This document shows, piece after piece, positions 49,876-59,177 of a stretch of DNA of 64,000 nucleotides (positions within the stretch are counted from its first letter, which is position 1; every line of letters starts with the position of its first letter). The position numbers and the translations under genes are program-made. Below the pieces are notes generated by a model. The model searched no databases. It was given only the letters and a program-made list of their open reading frames with translations, and was not told the origin of the DNA. This DNA comes from Ramlibacter aurantiacus (GTDB lineage: Bacteria; Pseudomonadota; Gammaproteobacteria; Burkholderiales; Burkholderiaceae_C), in the NCBI RefSeq assembly GCF_016722895.1, contig NZ_JAEQNA010000009.1:62001-126000 (forward strand), read 5' to 3'.

Positions 49876-51315
49876 ATGACCTATCCCAACACTCAACTCT
49901 TCATCAACGGCCAATGGCTGGATGCGGCGGATGGCCGCACGCTGGCCGTCATGAACCCGGCGACCGGCGCCGAGATCGGCCGCGTCGCCCATGCCAGCAA
50001 GGTCGACCTCGACCGTGCGCTCGAAGCGGCGCAGAAGGGCTTCGAGACCTGGCGCGACATGACCGCCGCCGAGCGCAGCAAGATCATGCGCAAGGCCGCC
50101 GGCTTCATGCGAGAGCGGGCCGAGACGATCGGCCGCATGCTGACCCAGGAGCAGGGCAAGCCGCTGGTCGAGGCCAAGGGTGAGGCCGCCTCGGCGGCGG
50201 ACATCATCGAGTGGTTCGCCGAGGAAGGCTTCCGCGTCTACGGGCGCATCGTGCCCTCGCGCCACAACCTCTCCATCCGCCAGATGGTGGTCAAGGATCC
50301 GGTGGGCGTGGTGGCCGCGTTCACGCCCTGGAACTTCCCGATCAACCAGGTGGTGCGCAAGGTGGCCGCGGCGCTGGCCGCGGGCTGCTCGATGATCGTC
50401 AAGGCGCCCGAGGAAACGCCCGCTGGCCCGGCCGCGCTGATCCAGGCCTTCGCCGACGCAGGCCTGCCGCCCGGCGTGCTGGGGCTGGTCTACGGCAACC
50501 CGGCCGAGATCTCCAGCTACCTGATCCCGCACCCGATCGTGCGCAAGATCACCTTCACGGGCTCGACCCCCGTGGGCAAGCAGCTGGCCGCGATGGCCGG
50601 CCAGCACATGAAGCGCGTGACCATGGAGCTGGGCGGCCACGCCCCGGTCATCGTCTGCGAGGACGCGGACATCGGCCTGGCGATCAAGTCGGCTGCCGCC
50701 GCCAAGTTCCGCAACGCGGGCCAGGTCTGCATCTCGCCCACCCGCTTCCTCGTGCACGAGGCCATTCGGGAAGAATTCGCCCAGGCCTTCGCCAAGCACG
50801 CGCAGGGCCTGCGGGTCGGCGATGGCCTGGCCGAGGGCACGCAGATGGGCCCCTTGGCCAACCCGCGCCGGCTCACCGCCATGGCCGAGATGACCCAGGA
50901 TGCGGTCGAGCGCGGCGCCACGGTGCTGGCTGGTGGCGAGCGCCTGGGTAACGAGGGCAACTTCTGGAAACCGACCATCCTGGCCGACGTGCCACTGGAT
51001 GCCAAGGTGTTCAACGACGAACCCTTCGGCCCGCTGGCCGCGATCCGCAGCTTCAGCAAGCTGGAGGACGCGATCGCCGAGTCGAACCGACTGCCCTATG
51101 GCCTGGCCGGCTATGCCTTCACCCGCTCGCTGAAGAACGCCGACCTGCTGGGGCGGCGCGTGGAGGTGGGCATGCTGTACGTGAACATGCCGGCGCTGCC
51201 GACGGCCGAGGTGCCTTTTGGTGGCATCAAGGATTCGGGGTATGGGTCTGAAGGCGGACCCGAGGCGGTGGATGCTTACCTGAACGTGCGCGCCGTTTGC
51301 GTCATGAACGTTTGA
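49876..51315 (+). CDS. NAD(P)-dependent aldehyde dehydrogenase (GabD-like)
   Basis: Aldehyde dehydrogenase of 479 residues close to succinate-semialdehyde dehydrogenases. Rossmann entry '[25 protein letters not shown]', '[11 protein letters not shown]', catalytic E251 in 'MELGGHAP' and C285 in 'GQVCISPTR', and the C-terminal '[17 protein letters not shown]'. The co-substrate loop reads 'IVKAPEETP' where GabD has KPSE-type text, so the exact substrate is uncertain. The ATG at 49876 starts [12 protein letters not shown], the normal N-terminus. Probably monocistronic. A hairpin pair follows the stop. Confidence 0.92.
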   Translation: MTYPNTQLFINGQWLDAADGRTLAVMNPATGAEIGRVAHASKVDLDRALEAAQKGFETWRDMTAAERSKIMRKAAGFMRERAETIGRMLTQEQGKPLVEAKGEAASAADIIEWFAEEGFRVYGRIVPSRHNLSIRQMVVKDPVGVVAAFTPWNFPINQVVRKVAAALAAGCSMIVKAPEETPAGPAALIQAFADAGLPPGVLGLVYGNPAEISSYLIPHPIVRKITFTGSTPVGKQLAAMAGQHMKRVTMELGGHAPVIVCEDADIGLAIKSAAAAKFRNAGQVCISPTRFLVHEAIREEFAQAFAKHAQGLRVGDGLAEGTQMGPLANPRRLTAMAEMTQDAVERGATVLAGGERLGNEGNFWKPTILADVPLDAKVFNDEPFGPLAAIRSFSKLEDAIAESNRLPYGLAGYAFTRSLKNADLLGRRVEVGMLYVNMPALPTAEVPFGGIKDSGYGSEGGPEAVDAYLNVRAVCVMNV

Positions 51316-51353
51316 TCGACGCTTTGTCGTTGTTTTCGTAGCGGTCGTTGCAG

Positions 51354-51372
51354 GCCGGGATTTCGTCCCGGC
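51354..51372. repeat. Small perfect hairpin GCCGGGA-N5-TCCCGGC
   Basis: Seven-base stem with a TTTCG loop, followed by GGGCGAGTCCCTTTC. From memory, this sequence style recurs between genes in many Comamonadaceae genomes, so it may be part of a family-wide intergenic repeat. It forms one unit with the larger hairpin to its right. Confidence 0.4.
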
Positions 51373-51393
51373 GGGCGAGTCCCTTTCAAGAAA

Positions 51394-51426
51394 GTTTGCT
51401 CACTTTGCTTCGCAAAATGAGCAAAC
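51394..51426 (-). terminator. Long hairpin, probable terminator of the SbtA-like gene
   Basis: A 15-base stem with one mismatch and a three-base loop (arms 51394-51408 and 51412-51426). On the minus strand it is followed by TTTCTTGAAAG, a weak U-tract, so it suits the SbtA-like gene ending at 51530. On the plus strand it is followed by CCCCC. It may also stop readthrough from the aldehyde dehydrogenase gene. Confidence 0.55.
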
Positions 51427-51529
51427 CCCCGCTCACGCGAACCCCGCCGCCCTGCGCTCCTCGGCGCAGCCACAGGGGATCATTTCCACGAGCCATCGCT
51501 GCGCTCGGCCTCGTTTTCCCACGCTTCGG

Positions 51530-52540
51530 CTAGAGCACCGTGCGCGCAGCCCAGGTGTAGAGCGGGATGCCGACCATCAGGTTGAGGGGGAAGGTCACAC
51601 CCAGCGACAGCCCGAAGTAGAGCGAGGGGTTGGCCTCGGGGATGGCGTTGCGCAGCACCGCCGGCACCACGATGTAGGAGGCGCTGGCCGAGAGGACCAT
51701 CAGCAGGGCCGCGTCGCCTGCCGGCATGCCCACCAGGGCCGCCAGCAGCAGGGCGAGGCTGGCGTGCACCAGCGGGGCCAGCACGGCGTACGCCAGCAGC
51801 ACGGGCGAGCTTTGCCGGGCCGAGCCGAAGTGGCGCGCCACCAGCAGGCCCATGTCCAGCAGGAAGAAGGCCAGCATGCCCTTGAACAGGTCGCCCGCGA
51901 AGGGCTGCATCACCGCCTTGCCGGCGTCTCCGCTGAAATAGCCGATGGCCATGGCGCCGAGCAGCAGCAGCTGCGCGCCGTCGGTGAAGGACTCGTGCAG
52001 GATCTTGCCGATGGGCGTCGACGCGTGGCCGCCGCCCCATCCCGCCAGTGAGGCGGCGCCGGTGCCCGGGAGCACGTGGGCCGTGGCGGCCTGCCGCTGC
52101 CGCAGCGAGTTGGCGACCAGCACCGCGAAGATGACCGCGGGCGACTCCATCACCACCATCGCCGCCGCCATGTGCCCGCCGGGCGCCAGGCCCTGCGACT
52201 CCAGGGACTGCATGGCGGTCACGAAGGTGACCGCGCTGACCGAACCGTAGGAGGCCGCGATGGCCGCAGCGTCGAAGCGGCCGACGTGTCGGCGCAGGAA
52301 CGCATAGCCGAGCATGGGCACCAGGGCGGCCATGGTCAGGGCCGCCAGCAGGCTCACGGCCACCGTGGCGCTGAAGCCGGAGCTGGACAGCGCGAAGCCG
52401 CCCTTGAGGCCCAGGGCCATCAGCAGGTAGAGGGACAGGAATTTCGCGATCGGCTGCGGGATCTCCAGGTTGGAGCGCAGCGCACCGGCGGTCACGCCCA
52501 GGATGAAGAAGAGCAGGGCGGGATCGAGCAGGTTGTTCAT
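51530..52540 (-). CDS. SbtA-like sodium-dependent bicarbonate transport family permease
   Basis: Inner-membrane protein of 336 residues with about ten hydrophobic segments, matching the SbtA (DUF897) family. 'LLDPALLFFILGVTAGALRSNLEIPQPIAKFLSLYLLMALGLKGGFAL', 'ASYGSVSAVTFVTAMQ' and 'MVVMESPAVIFAVLVAN' are family-typical. The cyanobacterial members import bicarbonate with sodium. In heterotrophs the role is unproven, possibly supplying bicarbonate for carboxylations. The start at 52540 is the family N-terminus. Divergent from a LysR gene that probably controls it. Confidence 0.9.
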   Translation of the reverse strand: MNNLLDPALLFFILGVTAGALRSNLEIPQPIAKFLSLYLLMALGLKGGFALSSSGFSATVAVSLLAALTMAALVPMLGYAFLRRHVGRFDAAAIAASYGSVSAVTFVTAMQSLESQGLAPGGHMAAAMVVMESPAVIFAVLVANSLRQRQAATAHVLPGTGAASLAGWGGGHASTPIGKILHESFTDGAQLLLLGAMAIGYFSGDAGKAVMQPFAGDLFKGMLAFFLLDMGLLVARHFGSARQSSPVLLAYAVLAPLVHASLALLLAALVGMPAGDAALLMVLSASASYIVVPAVLRNAIPEANPSLYFGLSLGVTFPLNLMVGIPLYTWAARTVL

Positions 52541-52625
52541 CGGTTCTCCAGGTGCGGCCAATGCTAGGCCGCGGCGGCCCGTTCGTAAAATCGATTCTCC
52601 AGACGATATCCATAGAGAAAACTTG
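52541..52625. promoter_or_regulatory. Divergent promoter region, SbtA-like/LysR
   Basis: 85-bp gap with an AT-richer patch at about 52583-52625. It includes TTCTC-N15-GAGAA (52595-52619) and GATATC. The likely LysR autoregulatory region, by position only. Confidence 0.35.
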
Positions 52626-53534
52626 ATGAATATCACTTTCCGGCAGTTGCGGCTGTTCCTGGCGCTGGCCGAAACCGGCAGCGTCGGCGGGGCCGCGCGG
52701 ACCTTGCACGTGACGCAGCCCACCGCGTCCATGCAGCTGCGCGAGATCACGCAGGCGTTCGGCATGCCCCTGTACGAGGTGGTCTCGCGGCGTGTCCACC
52801 TCACCGAGGCGGGGCGCGAGCTGGCCCGGTCGGCGCGCGCGATCGCCGCCGAATGGGATGCCCTGGAGCAGCGCATCGACGGCCTCAAGGGGCTGACCCG
52901 CGGCCGCCTGCGCGTGGCGCTGGTGAGCACCGCGAAGTACTTCGTGCCTCGCCTGCTGGGCAGCTTCTGCGCCCGCCATCCGCAGATCGACATTTCGCTC
53001 GAGGTGCTCAATCGCGACGGCGTGGTGGCCCGCCTGCGCGAGAACCTGGACGACTTGTACGTGATGTCGCAGCCGCCGCCCGACATCGACCTGGAGGACC
53101 AGGTCTTCATGCCCAATCCGCTGCTGCTGATCGCGCCCGCGCGCCACCGGCTGGCCCGGCAACCAGGCATCGGGCTGCGCGACCTCGCGGGCGAGCGCTT
53201 CATCCTGCGCGAGCCGGGTTCGGGCACGCGGATGGCGGTCGACGCCTGCTTCGCCCGCGAGCGCTTCTCGCCCGCCTTGCGGCTGGAGCTGGGCAGCAGC
53301 GAGGCCATCCTGGAAGCGGTCGCCGGCGGGTTGGGCGTGGCCGTGTTGTCGACCCACGCCGTGCAGGGCCGCACCGGTGCGCGCCAGGTCGCGGTACTGG
53401 ACGTCAAGGGCTTCCCGCTCGCGTCGCAGTGGCACGTGGTCTATCCGCGTGGCAAGAAGCTGTCGCCGATCGCCGAGGTGTTCCACGCCCACCTGATGCA
53501 GGCATCGACCCGCGGATGGCGAGGCCACCGCTGA
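52626..53534 (+). CDS. LysR-family transcriptional regulator (CbbR/CysB-like branch)
   Basis: Regulator of 302 residues. 'ITFRQLRLFLALAETGSVGGAARTLHVTQPTASMQLREI' is the helix-turn-helix (residues 3-41). The effector domain contains 'GRLRVALVSTAKYFVPRLLGSFCARHPQIDISLEVLNRD', which resembles CbbR-type regulators of carbon fixation and bicarbonate genes. That is consistent with its divergent SbtA-like neighbour. The ATG at 52626 is clear. The stop is followed by 228 bp before the next small gene. Confidence 0.92.
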   Translation: MNITFRQLRLFLALAETGSVGGAARTLHVTQPTASMQLREITQAFGMPLYEVVSRRVHLTEAGRELARSARAIAAEWDALEQRIDGLKGLTRGRLRVALVSTAKYFVPRLLGSFCARHPQIDISLEVLNRDGVVARLRENLDDLYVMSQPPPDIDLEDQVFMPNPLLLIAPARHRLARQPGIGLRDLAGERFILREPGSGTRMAVDACFARERFSPALRLELGSSEAILEAVAGGLGVAVLSTHAVQGRTGARQVAVLDVKGFPLASQWHVVYPRGKKLSPIAEVFHAHLMQASTRGWRGHR

Positions 53535-53663
53535 GTTGCCCCCAGCGCCTGTGCCCCAGGCTGTGGACAACACGTGGACACGCGTCCGGAGGGCCCGTGG
53601 CGACGGGGCTCCCGAACCTCATGCGTAAGAAACAGGCAGTGCCGGAGGCGGGGCGGTGCGGGC

Positions 53664-53689
53664 GGCCTGTCGGCCCCGGCCGACAGGCC
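53664..53689. repeat. Perfect 12-bp inverted repeat
   Basis: GGCCTGTCGGCC and its complement separated by only two bases, forming a strong cruciform or hairpin 130 bp after the LysR stop and about 74 bp before the small proline-rich gene. No T-run. Could be a transcript end or a protein-binding palindrome. The rest of 53535-53762 shows nothing else definite. Confidence 0.5.
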
Positions 53690-53762
53690 GAGGCGGTCGC
53701 AGCCGGGCCGCGCAGCCGGCGATGCGAGGGACCATGGGGCTTTCGAACACAGAGCCGCGGCC

Positions 53763-53957
53763 ATGACCGAGTCGACCCGAGCCCAACCGTCGGAGGTGCC
53801 CACGCCCGAGCCGGTGCCGCCCACGACGGACCAGCCCATCGTGCCCAACGAACCACCCGCGCCGGACAAGCCGCAGGTGCCCCCCAGCGAGGGAACGAAG
53901 CCGCCGCCGCCCATCAAGTTGCCGGGGCAGCCGCACGCGCCGGAGCGCGTGTCGTGA
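53763..53957 (+). CDS. Small proline-rich hypothetical protein
   Basis: A 64-residue, highly proline-rich and acidic peptide (MTESTRAQPSEVPTPEPVPP..., ending PHAPERVS) with about a third prolines, no signal peptide and no hydrophobic segment. It is almost certainly disordered. It lies between a LysR gene and the 3' end of gspE on the other strand. The composition differs from random high-GC reading frames, which tend to be Arg/Ala/Gly-rich, and this supports it being real. The upstream part of the same frame is arginine-rich and is excluded. Function unknown. Confidence 0.5.
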   Translation: MTESTRAQPSEVPTPEPVPPTTDQPIVPNEPPAPDKPQVPPSEGTKPPPPIKLPGQPHAPERVS

Positions 53958-53969
53958 CCCGGGGGATGA

Positions 53970-55361
53970 TCAGTCGCGCGTGACGCGCAGCAGCTCTTCG
54001 CGCGAGGTGATGCCCTCGCGCACCAGCCGCTCGCCGTCATCGCGCATCAGGCGCATCCCGCCGGCCAGGGCCGCGTCGCGGATCTCGGATTCGGCCGCGC
54101 GGTTGTGGATCAGGGCGCGGATGCTCTCGTCGGCCACCATCAGCTCGAAGACGCCGGTGCGGCCCTGGTAGCCGGTCTGGCCGCAGGTGCTGCAGCCGCG
54201 GCCGCCGCAGGTGGCGCACAGCTTGCGCACCAGCCGCTGCGCCAGCACGCCGAGCAGGGACGAGCTGAGGAGGAAGGGCTCGACGCCCATGTCGGTCAGG
54301 CGGGTGACGGCGCTCACCGCGTCATTGGTGTGCAGCGTGGCCAGCACGAGGTGCCCGGTCAGCGAGGCCTGGATGGCGATCTGCGCGGTTTCGTAGTCGC
54401 GGATCTCGCCGATCATGATGACGTCGGGGTCCTGGCGCAGGATGGCCCGCAGTGCCTTGGCGAAGTCGAGGTCGATCTTGGCGTTGACCTGGGTCTGTCC
54501 CACCCCGGGCAACTCGTACTCGATGGGGTCTTCCACCGTCATGATGTTGCTGGCCTCGGCGTCGAGCCGCGACAGCGCCGCGTAGAGCGTGGTGGTCTTG
54601 CCCGAGCCGGTCGGGCCGGTCACCAGGATGATGCCGTGCGGCTGCGCCACCAGGTTCAGGAAGCGCGAGAGCGTGTCGCCGGTCATGCCCACCGATTCGA
54701 GGCTGAGCTTGCTTTCGGTCTTGTCCAGCAGCCGCAGCACCGCGCGTTCGCCGTGCGCGCTGGGCAGCGTGGAGACCCGCACGTCGACCGCGCGGGTGCC
54801 GATGCGCAGGCTGATGCGGCCGTCCTGCGGCAGGCGTTTTTCGGCGATGTCCAGCTCGGACATGATCTTCAGGCGGGAGATGAGCGCCGCGTGCAGCGCC
54901 CGGTTGGGCTGCACCACCTCGCGCAGCGTGCCGTCGACCCGGAAGCGCACCGAGGAATGGCGCTCGTAGGGCTCGATGTGGATGTCGCTGGCGCCGTCGC
55001 GAGCGGCCTGCGTGAGCAGGGCATTGAGCATGCGGATGATGGGCGCGTCGTCGCTGGTCTCCAGCAGGTCCTCGACCGCCGGCAGCTCCTGCATCATGCG
55101 CGAGAGGTCGGCGTCGTTCTCGACTTCGCTGACCACGAGCGCGGCGCTGGACTCGCCCTGCGAGTAGGCGGCGCTGATGCGCTGCGCCAGGGCCTGCGGA
55201 TCGACCTGCTGCAGGGCGCGCACGCGGAACTTGCGCATGACCTCGCTCCAGGCGCTGCCCGAAGGCGGGCCCGCATGCAGGAGCGTGAGCGTGTCACCGT
55301 CGTCCTCGATCAGCAGCTGGCTGCCGCGGGCGAAGGCGTAGGGCAGGGGATAGCGGGGCAT
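53970..55361 (-). CDS. gspE: Type II secretion ATPase GspE
   Basis: Cytoplasmic hexameric ATPase that powers the pseudopilus, 463 residues. Asp-box 'ASDIHIEPY' (about 124-132), Walker [10 protein letters not shown] (249-257), '[19 protein letters not shown]', Walker B region '[12 protein letters not shown]', and a tetracysteine zinc motif C382/C385/C390/C393, which identifies GspE and PilB-like ATPases. It is somewhat short at the N-terminus compared with larger GspE proteins (reduced N1 domain). Last gene of the operon, 9 bp after gspD. gspF, normally next, is not present. Confidence 0.95.
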   Translation of the reverse strand: MPRYPLPYAFARGSQLLIEDDGDTLTLLHAGPPSGSAWSEVMRKFRVRALQQVDPQALAQRISAAYSQGESSAALVVSEVENDADLSRMMQELPAVEDLLETSDDAPIIRMLNALLTQAARDGASDIHIEPYERHSSVRFRVDGTLREVVQPNRALHAALISRLKIMSELDIAEKRLPQDGRISLRIGTRAVDVRVSTLPSAHGERAVLRLLDKTESKLSLESVGMTGDTLSRFLNLVAQPHGIILVTGPTGSGKTTTLYAALSRLDAEASNIMTVEDPIEYELPGVGQTQVNAKIDLDFAKALRAILRQDPDVIMIGEIRDYETAQIAIQASLTGHLVLATLHTNDAVSAVTRLTDMGVEPFLLSSSLLGVLAQRLVRKLCATCGGRGCSTCGQTGYQGRTGVFELMVADESIRALIHNRAAESEIRDAALAGGMRLMRDDGERLVREGITSREELLRVTRD

Positions 55362-55370
55362 GGCGTGGCC

Positions 55371-57842
55371 TTACTGCGCCGCCGGCAAGGGCGTGCCCGG
55401 AACCATGGGGACGGTGACCGGTGCGGTGGTCGCGGGCGCGGCGGCAGGAGCTTGACCGCCCATCGCCTCCGGAGTTCCCGCCGCGGGCGGGACCACCGCG
55501 GGCCGCATGGCCGAGGCCGGGATGACCACCACGCCCGGCTGGACCGCGCCGGAGCGGGTGTGCACGGCGTCCGGTTGCGACGGGGCCGAGGGCGTGGCCG
55601 GGATGAAGGGCCGCGGCGGCGCGCCGGGTGCCTCGATCACGGCGGGTGGCATGACGGGCGATCCGCCGATGGGCAGCACCGGGCTGGGGCTGGGCTGCAT
55701 GGACTGCTGGTTCATGCGCATCAACTCGTAGCGGTCGAGCGAAATGCTCACCGTGCTGCTGTGGTCGCGCAGGACCACCGGCCGCAGGAACACCATCAGG
55801 TTGGTCTTGCGCCGGCTGCGCGATTCGCTCTTGAACAGGCGCCCCAGCACCGGCACGTCGCCCACGCCGGGGATCTTCTCGACGTTGTTGGCGTACTCGT
55901 CCTGCAGCAGGCCCCCCAGCACGACGATGCCGCCGTCGTCCACCACCACGTTGGACTCGATGGAGCGCTTGTTGGTGATGAGGCCGGTGGCGGAGTTGAT
56001 GGAGCCCGGCTGGACGCTGGAGACCTCCTGGTAGATCTGCATCTTCACCGTGCCGTTCTCGCTGATCTGCGGCCGCACCCGCAGGGTCAGGCCGACGTCC
56101 TTGCGTTCGATGGTCTGGAACGGGTTGACGGCGCCGCCCGCGCCGGTGCCGGCGTTGGTGAACTGGCCGGTGACGAAGGGCACGTTCTGGCCGATGACGA
56201 TGCGCGCCTCCTCGTTGTCCAGCGTGAGCAGGTTGGGCGTGGACAGCACGTTGCCCTCGGCATTGGATTCGAGGAAACGGGCGAGCGCGGCCAGCACGTA
56301 GCGGCCGTCGATGTTGCGAACCAGCCCGAGGTTGAGGCCCGGCGCGGGCAAGGTGGCGCCGGCGGCCACGCCGGTCTGCAGGCCGATGATGTTGGACCCG
56401 CCCACGGTGTAGTTGGTGCCGAGCACGCCGACCAGGCTGTTGCTGATGTTGCCCAGGATGTTCTGCCACTGCACGCCGAACTCGGCCGCCTTGTCGGCAT
56501 TGACCTCGGCGATCAGGCTTTCCACGTAGACCTGCGCCCGGCGCTGGTCGAGCTGGTCGATCACGGCGCGCAATTGCCGGTAGATCGGCTCGGGCGCGGT
56601 GATGATCAACGCATTGCTGGCTGGATCGGCCTGGATCTGACCGCCGGTCACGGGCGGCGCGACCTGCTGCAGGGCGGCCGTGGCCTGGGCGCCGAGTCCG
56701 CTGGTGGTTCCGGTGGCGGCAGGCGCGACGCTGGCCTGCTGCAGGGCCGCGGACGCGCCACCCTGGGGGGCGCCGGCGATGGGTGCGCCGCCGGGGCCGG
56801 TCTGCAGCCCGGTGGAAGGCATGCCGGCCAGCGCCGCGCGCAGGATCACCGCCAGCCGGGCCGCCTCGGCATTGCGCAGGTAGACGACATGGATGTTGCC
56901 CGAGCCGGCGTCGCCGGTGGACTGGTCCAGCCGCTGCACGACGCTGCGCACCAGGTTCATGCGCGCGGGATTGGCGGCCCGCACGATCAGCGAGTTGCTG
57001 CGCGGCTCGGCCAGCACCACGGTGCCGGTGCTGGCCGCCGCGCCGGCGGCCACGGGCGGGGCGCCGGGCACGGTGGGGCCGCCGCCGACGCCGGCGTCGA
57101 GCAGCCGCTGCACCACCGGCGCCACGTCGCTGGCGGCGGCGTATTGCAGCGGGATGACTTCGACGTCGGTGGAAGCGGGCAGGTCGAGCGCGGCGACGAT
57201 GCGGCTCAGGCGCTGCAGGTTGTCGGCGTAGTCGGTGATGATCAGGGAGTTGGTCCCCGGGTTCACGTTGATCGTGTTGTTCGGGCTGATCAGGGGCCGC
57301 AGCACCGGGACCAGGTTGTTCGCGTTCTCGTAGTTGAGCCGGAAGATCTGCGTGACGATCTGGTTGCCGGCCGGCGGCTGGCCCACGGCCACGGGCGCAG
57401 CCTGCAGCTTGGCATCGGCCTCGGGCACCACTTTGAGCAGCCCGGCCGACTCGACGACCGTGAAGCCGGACAGCCGCAAGGCCGCCAGGAATTGGTTGTA
57501 GGCCCGCTGCGGGCTCACCGCCTGCTCGGTGGACAGCGAAATGGTGCCGCGCACGCGCGGGTCGACCACGATGTTGCGTCCGAGGATGGCGGCCATGGTG
57601 CGAGCCACCGCTTCGATCTCGGCGTTGTTGAAGTTCAGCGTGACCGGCTCGGTGGCCGGTCCCGGCCGCCGGGGCTGGGCCGGCCTGGCCTGTGCGGGCG
57701 GCTGCGCCGCTGCGGGCGCAGGGCCGGCCGCGGCGGGCTGCTCGGGGACGGATGGCTGGCCCTGTGCGGCGACCGGCGGGCCGACCGTGGCCAGCAGGGC
57801 GAGCACGGCGGCGGAGATGAGGGCGGGGCGCGTTGTGGACAT
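55371..57842 (-). CDS. gspD: Type II secretion secretin GspD
   Basis: Outer-membrane secretin channel, 823 residues, with signal peptide 'ALISAAVLALLATVGPPVAAQ'. N-domains start at 'VTLNFNNAEIEAVARTMAAILGRNIVVDPRVRGTISL', with repeated N1-N3 modules ('RIVAALDLPASTDVEVIPLQYA', 'VVQRLDQSTG...IHVVYLRNAEAARLA'). The secretin domain contains 'VLSTPNLLTLDNEEARIVIGQNVPFVTG' and 'VEKIPGVGDVPVLGRLFKSESRSRRKTNLMVFLRPVVL'. A low-complexity Pro/Ala tail of about 100 residues follows. A Gly/Ala-rich insert lies in N3 ('GAPQGGASAALQQASVAPAAT'). Confidence 0.95.
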   Translation of the reverse strand: MSTTRPALISAAVLALLATVGPPVAAQGQPSVPEQPAAAGPAPAAAQPPAQARPAQPRRPGPATEPVTLNFNNAEIEAVARTMAAILGRNIVVDPRVRGTISLSTEQAVSPQRAYNQFLAALRLSGFTVVESAGLLKVVPEADAKLQAAPVAVGQPPAGNQIVTQIFRLNYENANNLVPVLRPLISPNNTINVNPGTNSLIITDYADNLQRLSRIVAALDLPASTDVEVIPLQYAAASDVAPVVQRLLDAGVGGGPTVPGAPPVAAGAAASTGTVVLAEPRSNSLIVRAANPARMNLVRSVVQRLDQSTGDAGSGNIHVVYLRNAEAARLAVILRAALAGMPSTGLQTGPGGAPIAGAPQGGASAALQQASVAPAATGTTSGLGAQATAALQQVAPPVTGGQIQADPASNALIITAPEPIYRQLRAVIDQLDQRRAQVYVESLIAEVNADKAAEFGVQWQNILGNISNSLVGVLGTNYTVGGSNIIGLQTGVAAGATLPAPGLNLGLVRNIDGRYVLAALARFLESNAEGNVLSTPNLLTLDNEEARIVIGQNVPFVTGQFTNAGTGAGGAVNPFQTIERKDVGLTLRVRPQISENGTVKMQIYQEVSSVQPGSINSATGLITNKRSIESNVVVDDGGIVVLGGLLQDEYANNVEKIPGVGDVPVLGRLFKSESRSRRKTNLMVFLRPVVLRDHSSTVSISLDRYELMRMNQQSMQPSPSPVLPIGGSPVMPPAVIEAPGAPPRPFIPATPSAPSQPDAVHTRSGAVQPGVVVIPASAMRPAVVPPAAGTPEAMGGQAPAAAPATTAPVTVPMVPGTPLPAAQ

Positions 57843-57846
57843 GACT

Positions 57847-58653
57847 TCAGCCTATGGTGATGACGGAGCGCGATCCCTGGCGCCGACCGATGATGTTGAG
57901 GAGGTTGGCCAGGGCGGCTTCGCGTTCGGGTGCGGCGCTGGCTTCGCCGTTGAATCGCAGGCGCGAGCCCACCCAGTTGCCGGTGCCGCTGAGCTGCAGG
58001 CTGCTGTCGGGCAGCGTGGACAGTCGCAGCGAGGGTGCGGGGCCGCCGATCAGGCTGAGCTGGTAGCTGCCCATCGGCCGCAGCGTGGTGAGGCGCGAGC
58101 CCAGTCGCATGGCGGCCAGGTCGGCCCGGCCGTCCATCTGCACGCGGCCATCGGTCCAGCTCACCGCCAGGTCTTGCGTGCTCAGCCGCAGGTCGCCTTC
58201 GAGGTCGAGCGTGTTCCAGGGCGTGCCCAGGCCGACCAGCAGGCTGGCCGGCCACTGGCTGGGGGCGCCATTGGTCACGCGCACGGCGGCGCCGCCCCAG
58301 CGGGGGCTGAGCGCCAGGGCGATGGGTTCGGTGGTGCAGCAGGCCGAAGCCACGCGCAGGCCGAAGCCTCCCGGCGCCGGGGTGAGCCGCCACTCCAGCC
58401 GGGTGGGCAGAGCCGCGGCGTCGCGGCTGCCGCTGCCCCCGGTGAGGACCATGCGGGCCGAGCCGTTCCAGATCGTGCCGCGGGCGTTCTCCAGCAGCAG
58501 CCGGCCGCTGGTGGCGTTGGCCACGGCGGCGGCCGCCCAGCGGGCCGGGGCGAACAGGAGCACGGCCAGCAGCAGCCCCAGGGCGGCGCCGAGCACCGCC
58601 CAGGTCCACGGGGGAGCGGCGGTCGGGACGGCGGCGGAGAGTGGGCGGGCCAT
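57847..58653 (-). CDS. gspN: Type II secretion protein GspN
   Basis: Accessory inner-membrane-anchored protein of 268 residues. One N-terminal membrane segment ('AVLGAALGLLLAVLLFAPARW') is followed by a periplasmic domain with 'GRLLLENARGTIWNGSARMVLTGG', the typical GspN 'G-T-x-W-x-G' motif, and 'LNIIGRRQGSRSVITIG' at the end. 4 bp before gspD and 17 bp after gspM. GspN is present only in some systems and its role is not settled. Confidence 0.88.
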   Translation of the reverse strand: MARPLSAAVPTAAPPWTWAVLGAALGLLLAVLLFAPARWAAAAVANATSGRLLLENARGTIWNGSARMVLTGGSGSRDAAALPTRLEWRLTPAPGGFGLRVASACCTTEPIALALSPRWGGAAVRVTNGAPSQWPASLLVGLGTPWNTLDLEGDLRLSTQDLAVSWTDGRVQMDGRADLAAMRLGSRLTTLRPMGSYQLSLIGGPAPSLRLSTLPDSSLQLSGTGNWVGSRLRFNGEASAAPEREAALANLLNIIGRRQGSRSVITIG

Positions 58654-58670
58654 CGGTGGTGCAAGTCCGG

Positions 58671-59177
58671 TCAGCTGCGCGGCGGCAGGGTCAGCACCAC
58701 GGTGCCTTCCCAGGCCCCGGCCGGGTTGCGGTTGAGCCGGGCTTGCGCCGGCAGGGCGCCGGCGTTCAGGCGCGATTGACTGAGCCAGCGCGCGAGCGCT
58801 TCGCCGGTGACGCCGGTGAGCGTGACGGTGGCGCGGTCGGCGGCAATGTTCAGGCGGGCGGCGGTGCCCAGCTGGCCCTGGGTGGCGGCTTCGAGTGCGC
58901 GCACGGCTTCGTCATGGCCCTTGCGCGGCTGCGACTTCATGGCCTCGGCCTGCGCCTGCAGGGTGCGCATGCGCAGCAGCTGCGCGTCCAGCGCCTGGTG
59001 CCGGCCAGGTGCGCTGCCGAGCGTGGCGATGGCCGGCCCCACCGCCAGCCACCAGACCAGCGCCGCCAGCACCACCAGCGCGGCGATCGCCAGCAGCTTC
59101 TGCTCGCGGGCCGGCAGGGTGCGCCAGCGCTGGCCCGCCTGGGCCAGGGGATTCCGGGCTTGCGAGGCGGCGTTCAT
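58671..59177 (-). CDS. gspM: Type II secretion protein GspM
   Basis: Bitopic inner-membrane platform protein of 168 residues. A short cytoplasmic stretch 'NPLAQAGQRWRTLPAREQKLL', a membrane segment 'AIAALVVLAALVWWLAVGPAI', then a periplasmic ferredoxin-like domain ('AARLNIAADRATVTLTGVTGEALARWLSQSR'). Its start overlaps the gspL stop by four bases. Partner of GspL in the platform. Confidence 0.9.
   Translation of the reverse strand: MNAASQARNPLAQAGQRWRTLPAREQKLLAIAALVVLAALVWWLAVGPAIATLGSAPGRHQALDAQLLRMRTLQAQAEAMKSQPRKGHDEAVRALEAATQGQLGTAARLNIAADRATVTLTGVTGEALARWLSQSRLNAGALPAQARLNRNPAGAWEGTVVLTLPPRS

Noticed and set aside
51530..53407. Apparent 625-residue protein covering the SbtA-like gene plus the antisense of the LysR gene
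   Set aside because: Only the last 336 residues have family character; the start at 52540 matches the family N-terminus.
53560..53575. DnaA-box-like TGTGGACAA near 53560
   Set aside because: Single site with a mismatch and no AT-rich region or dnaA/dnaN nearby, so no case for a replication origin.
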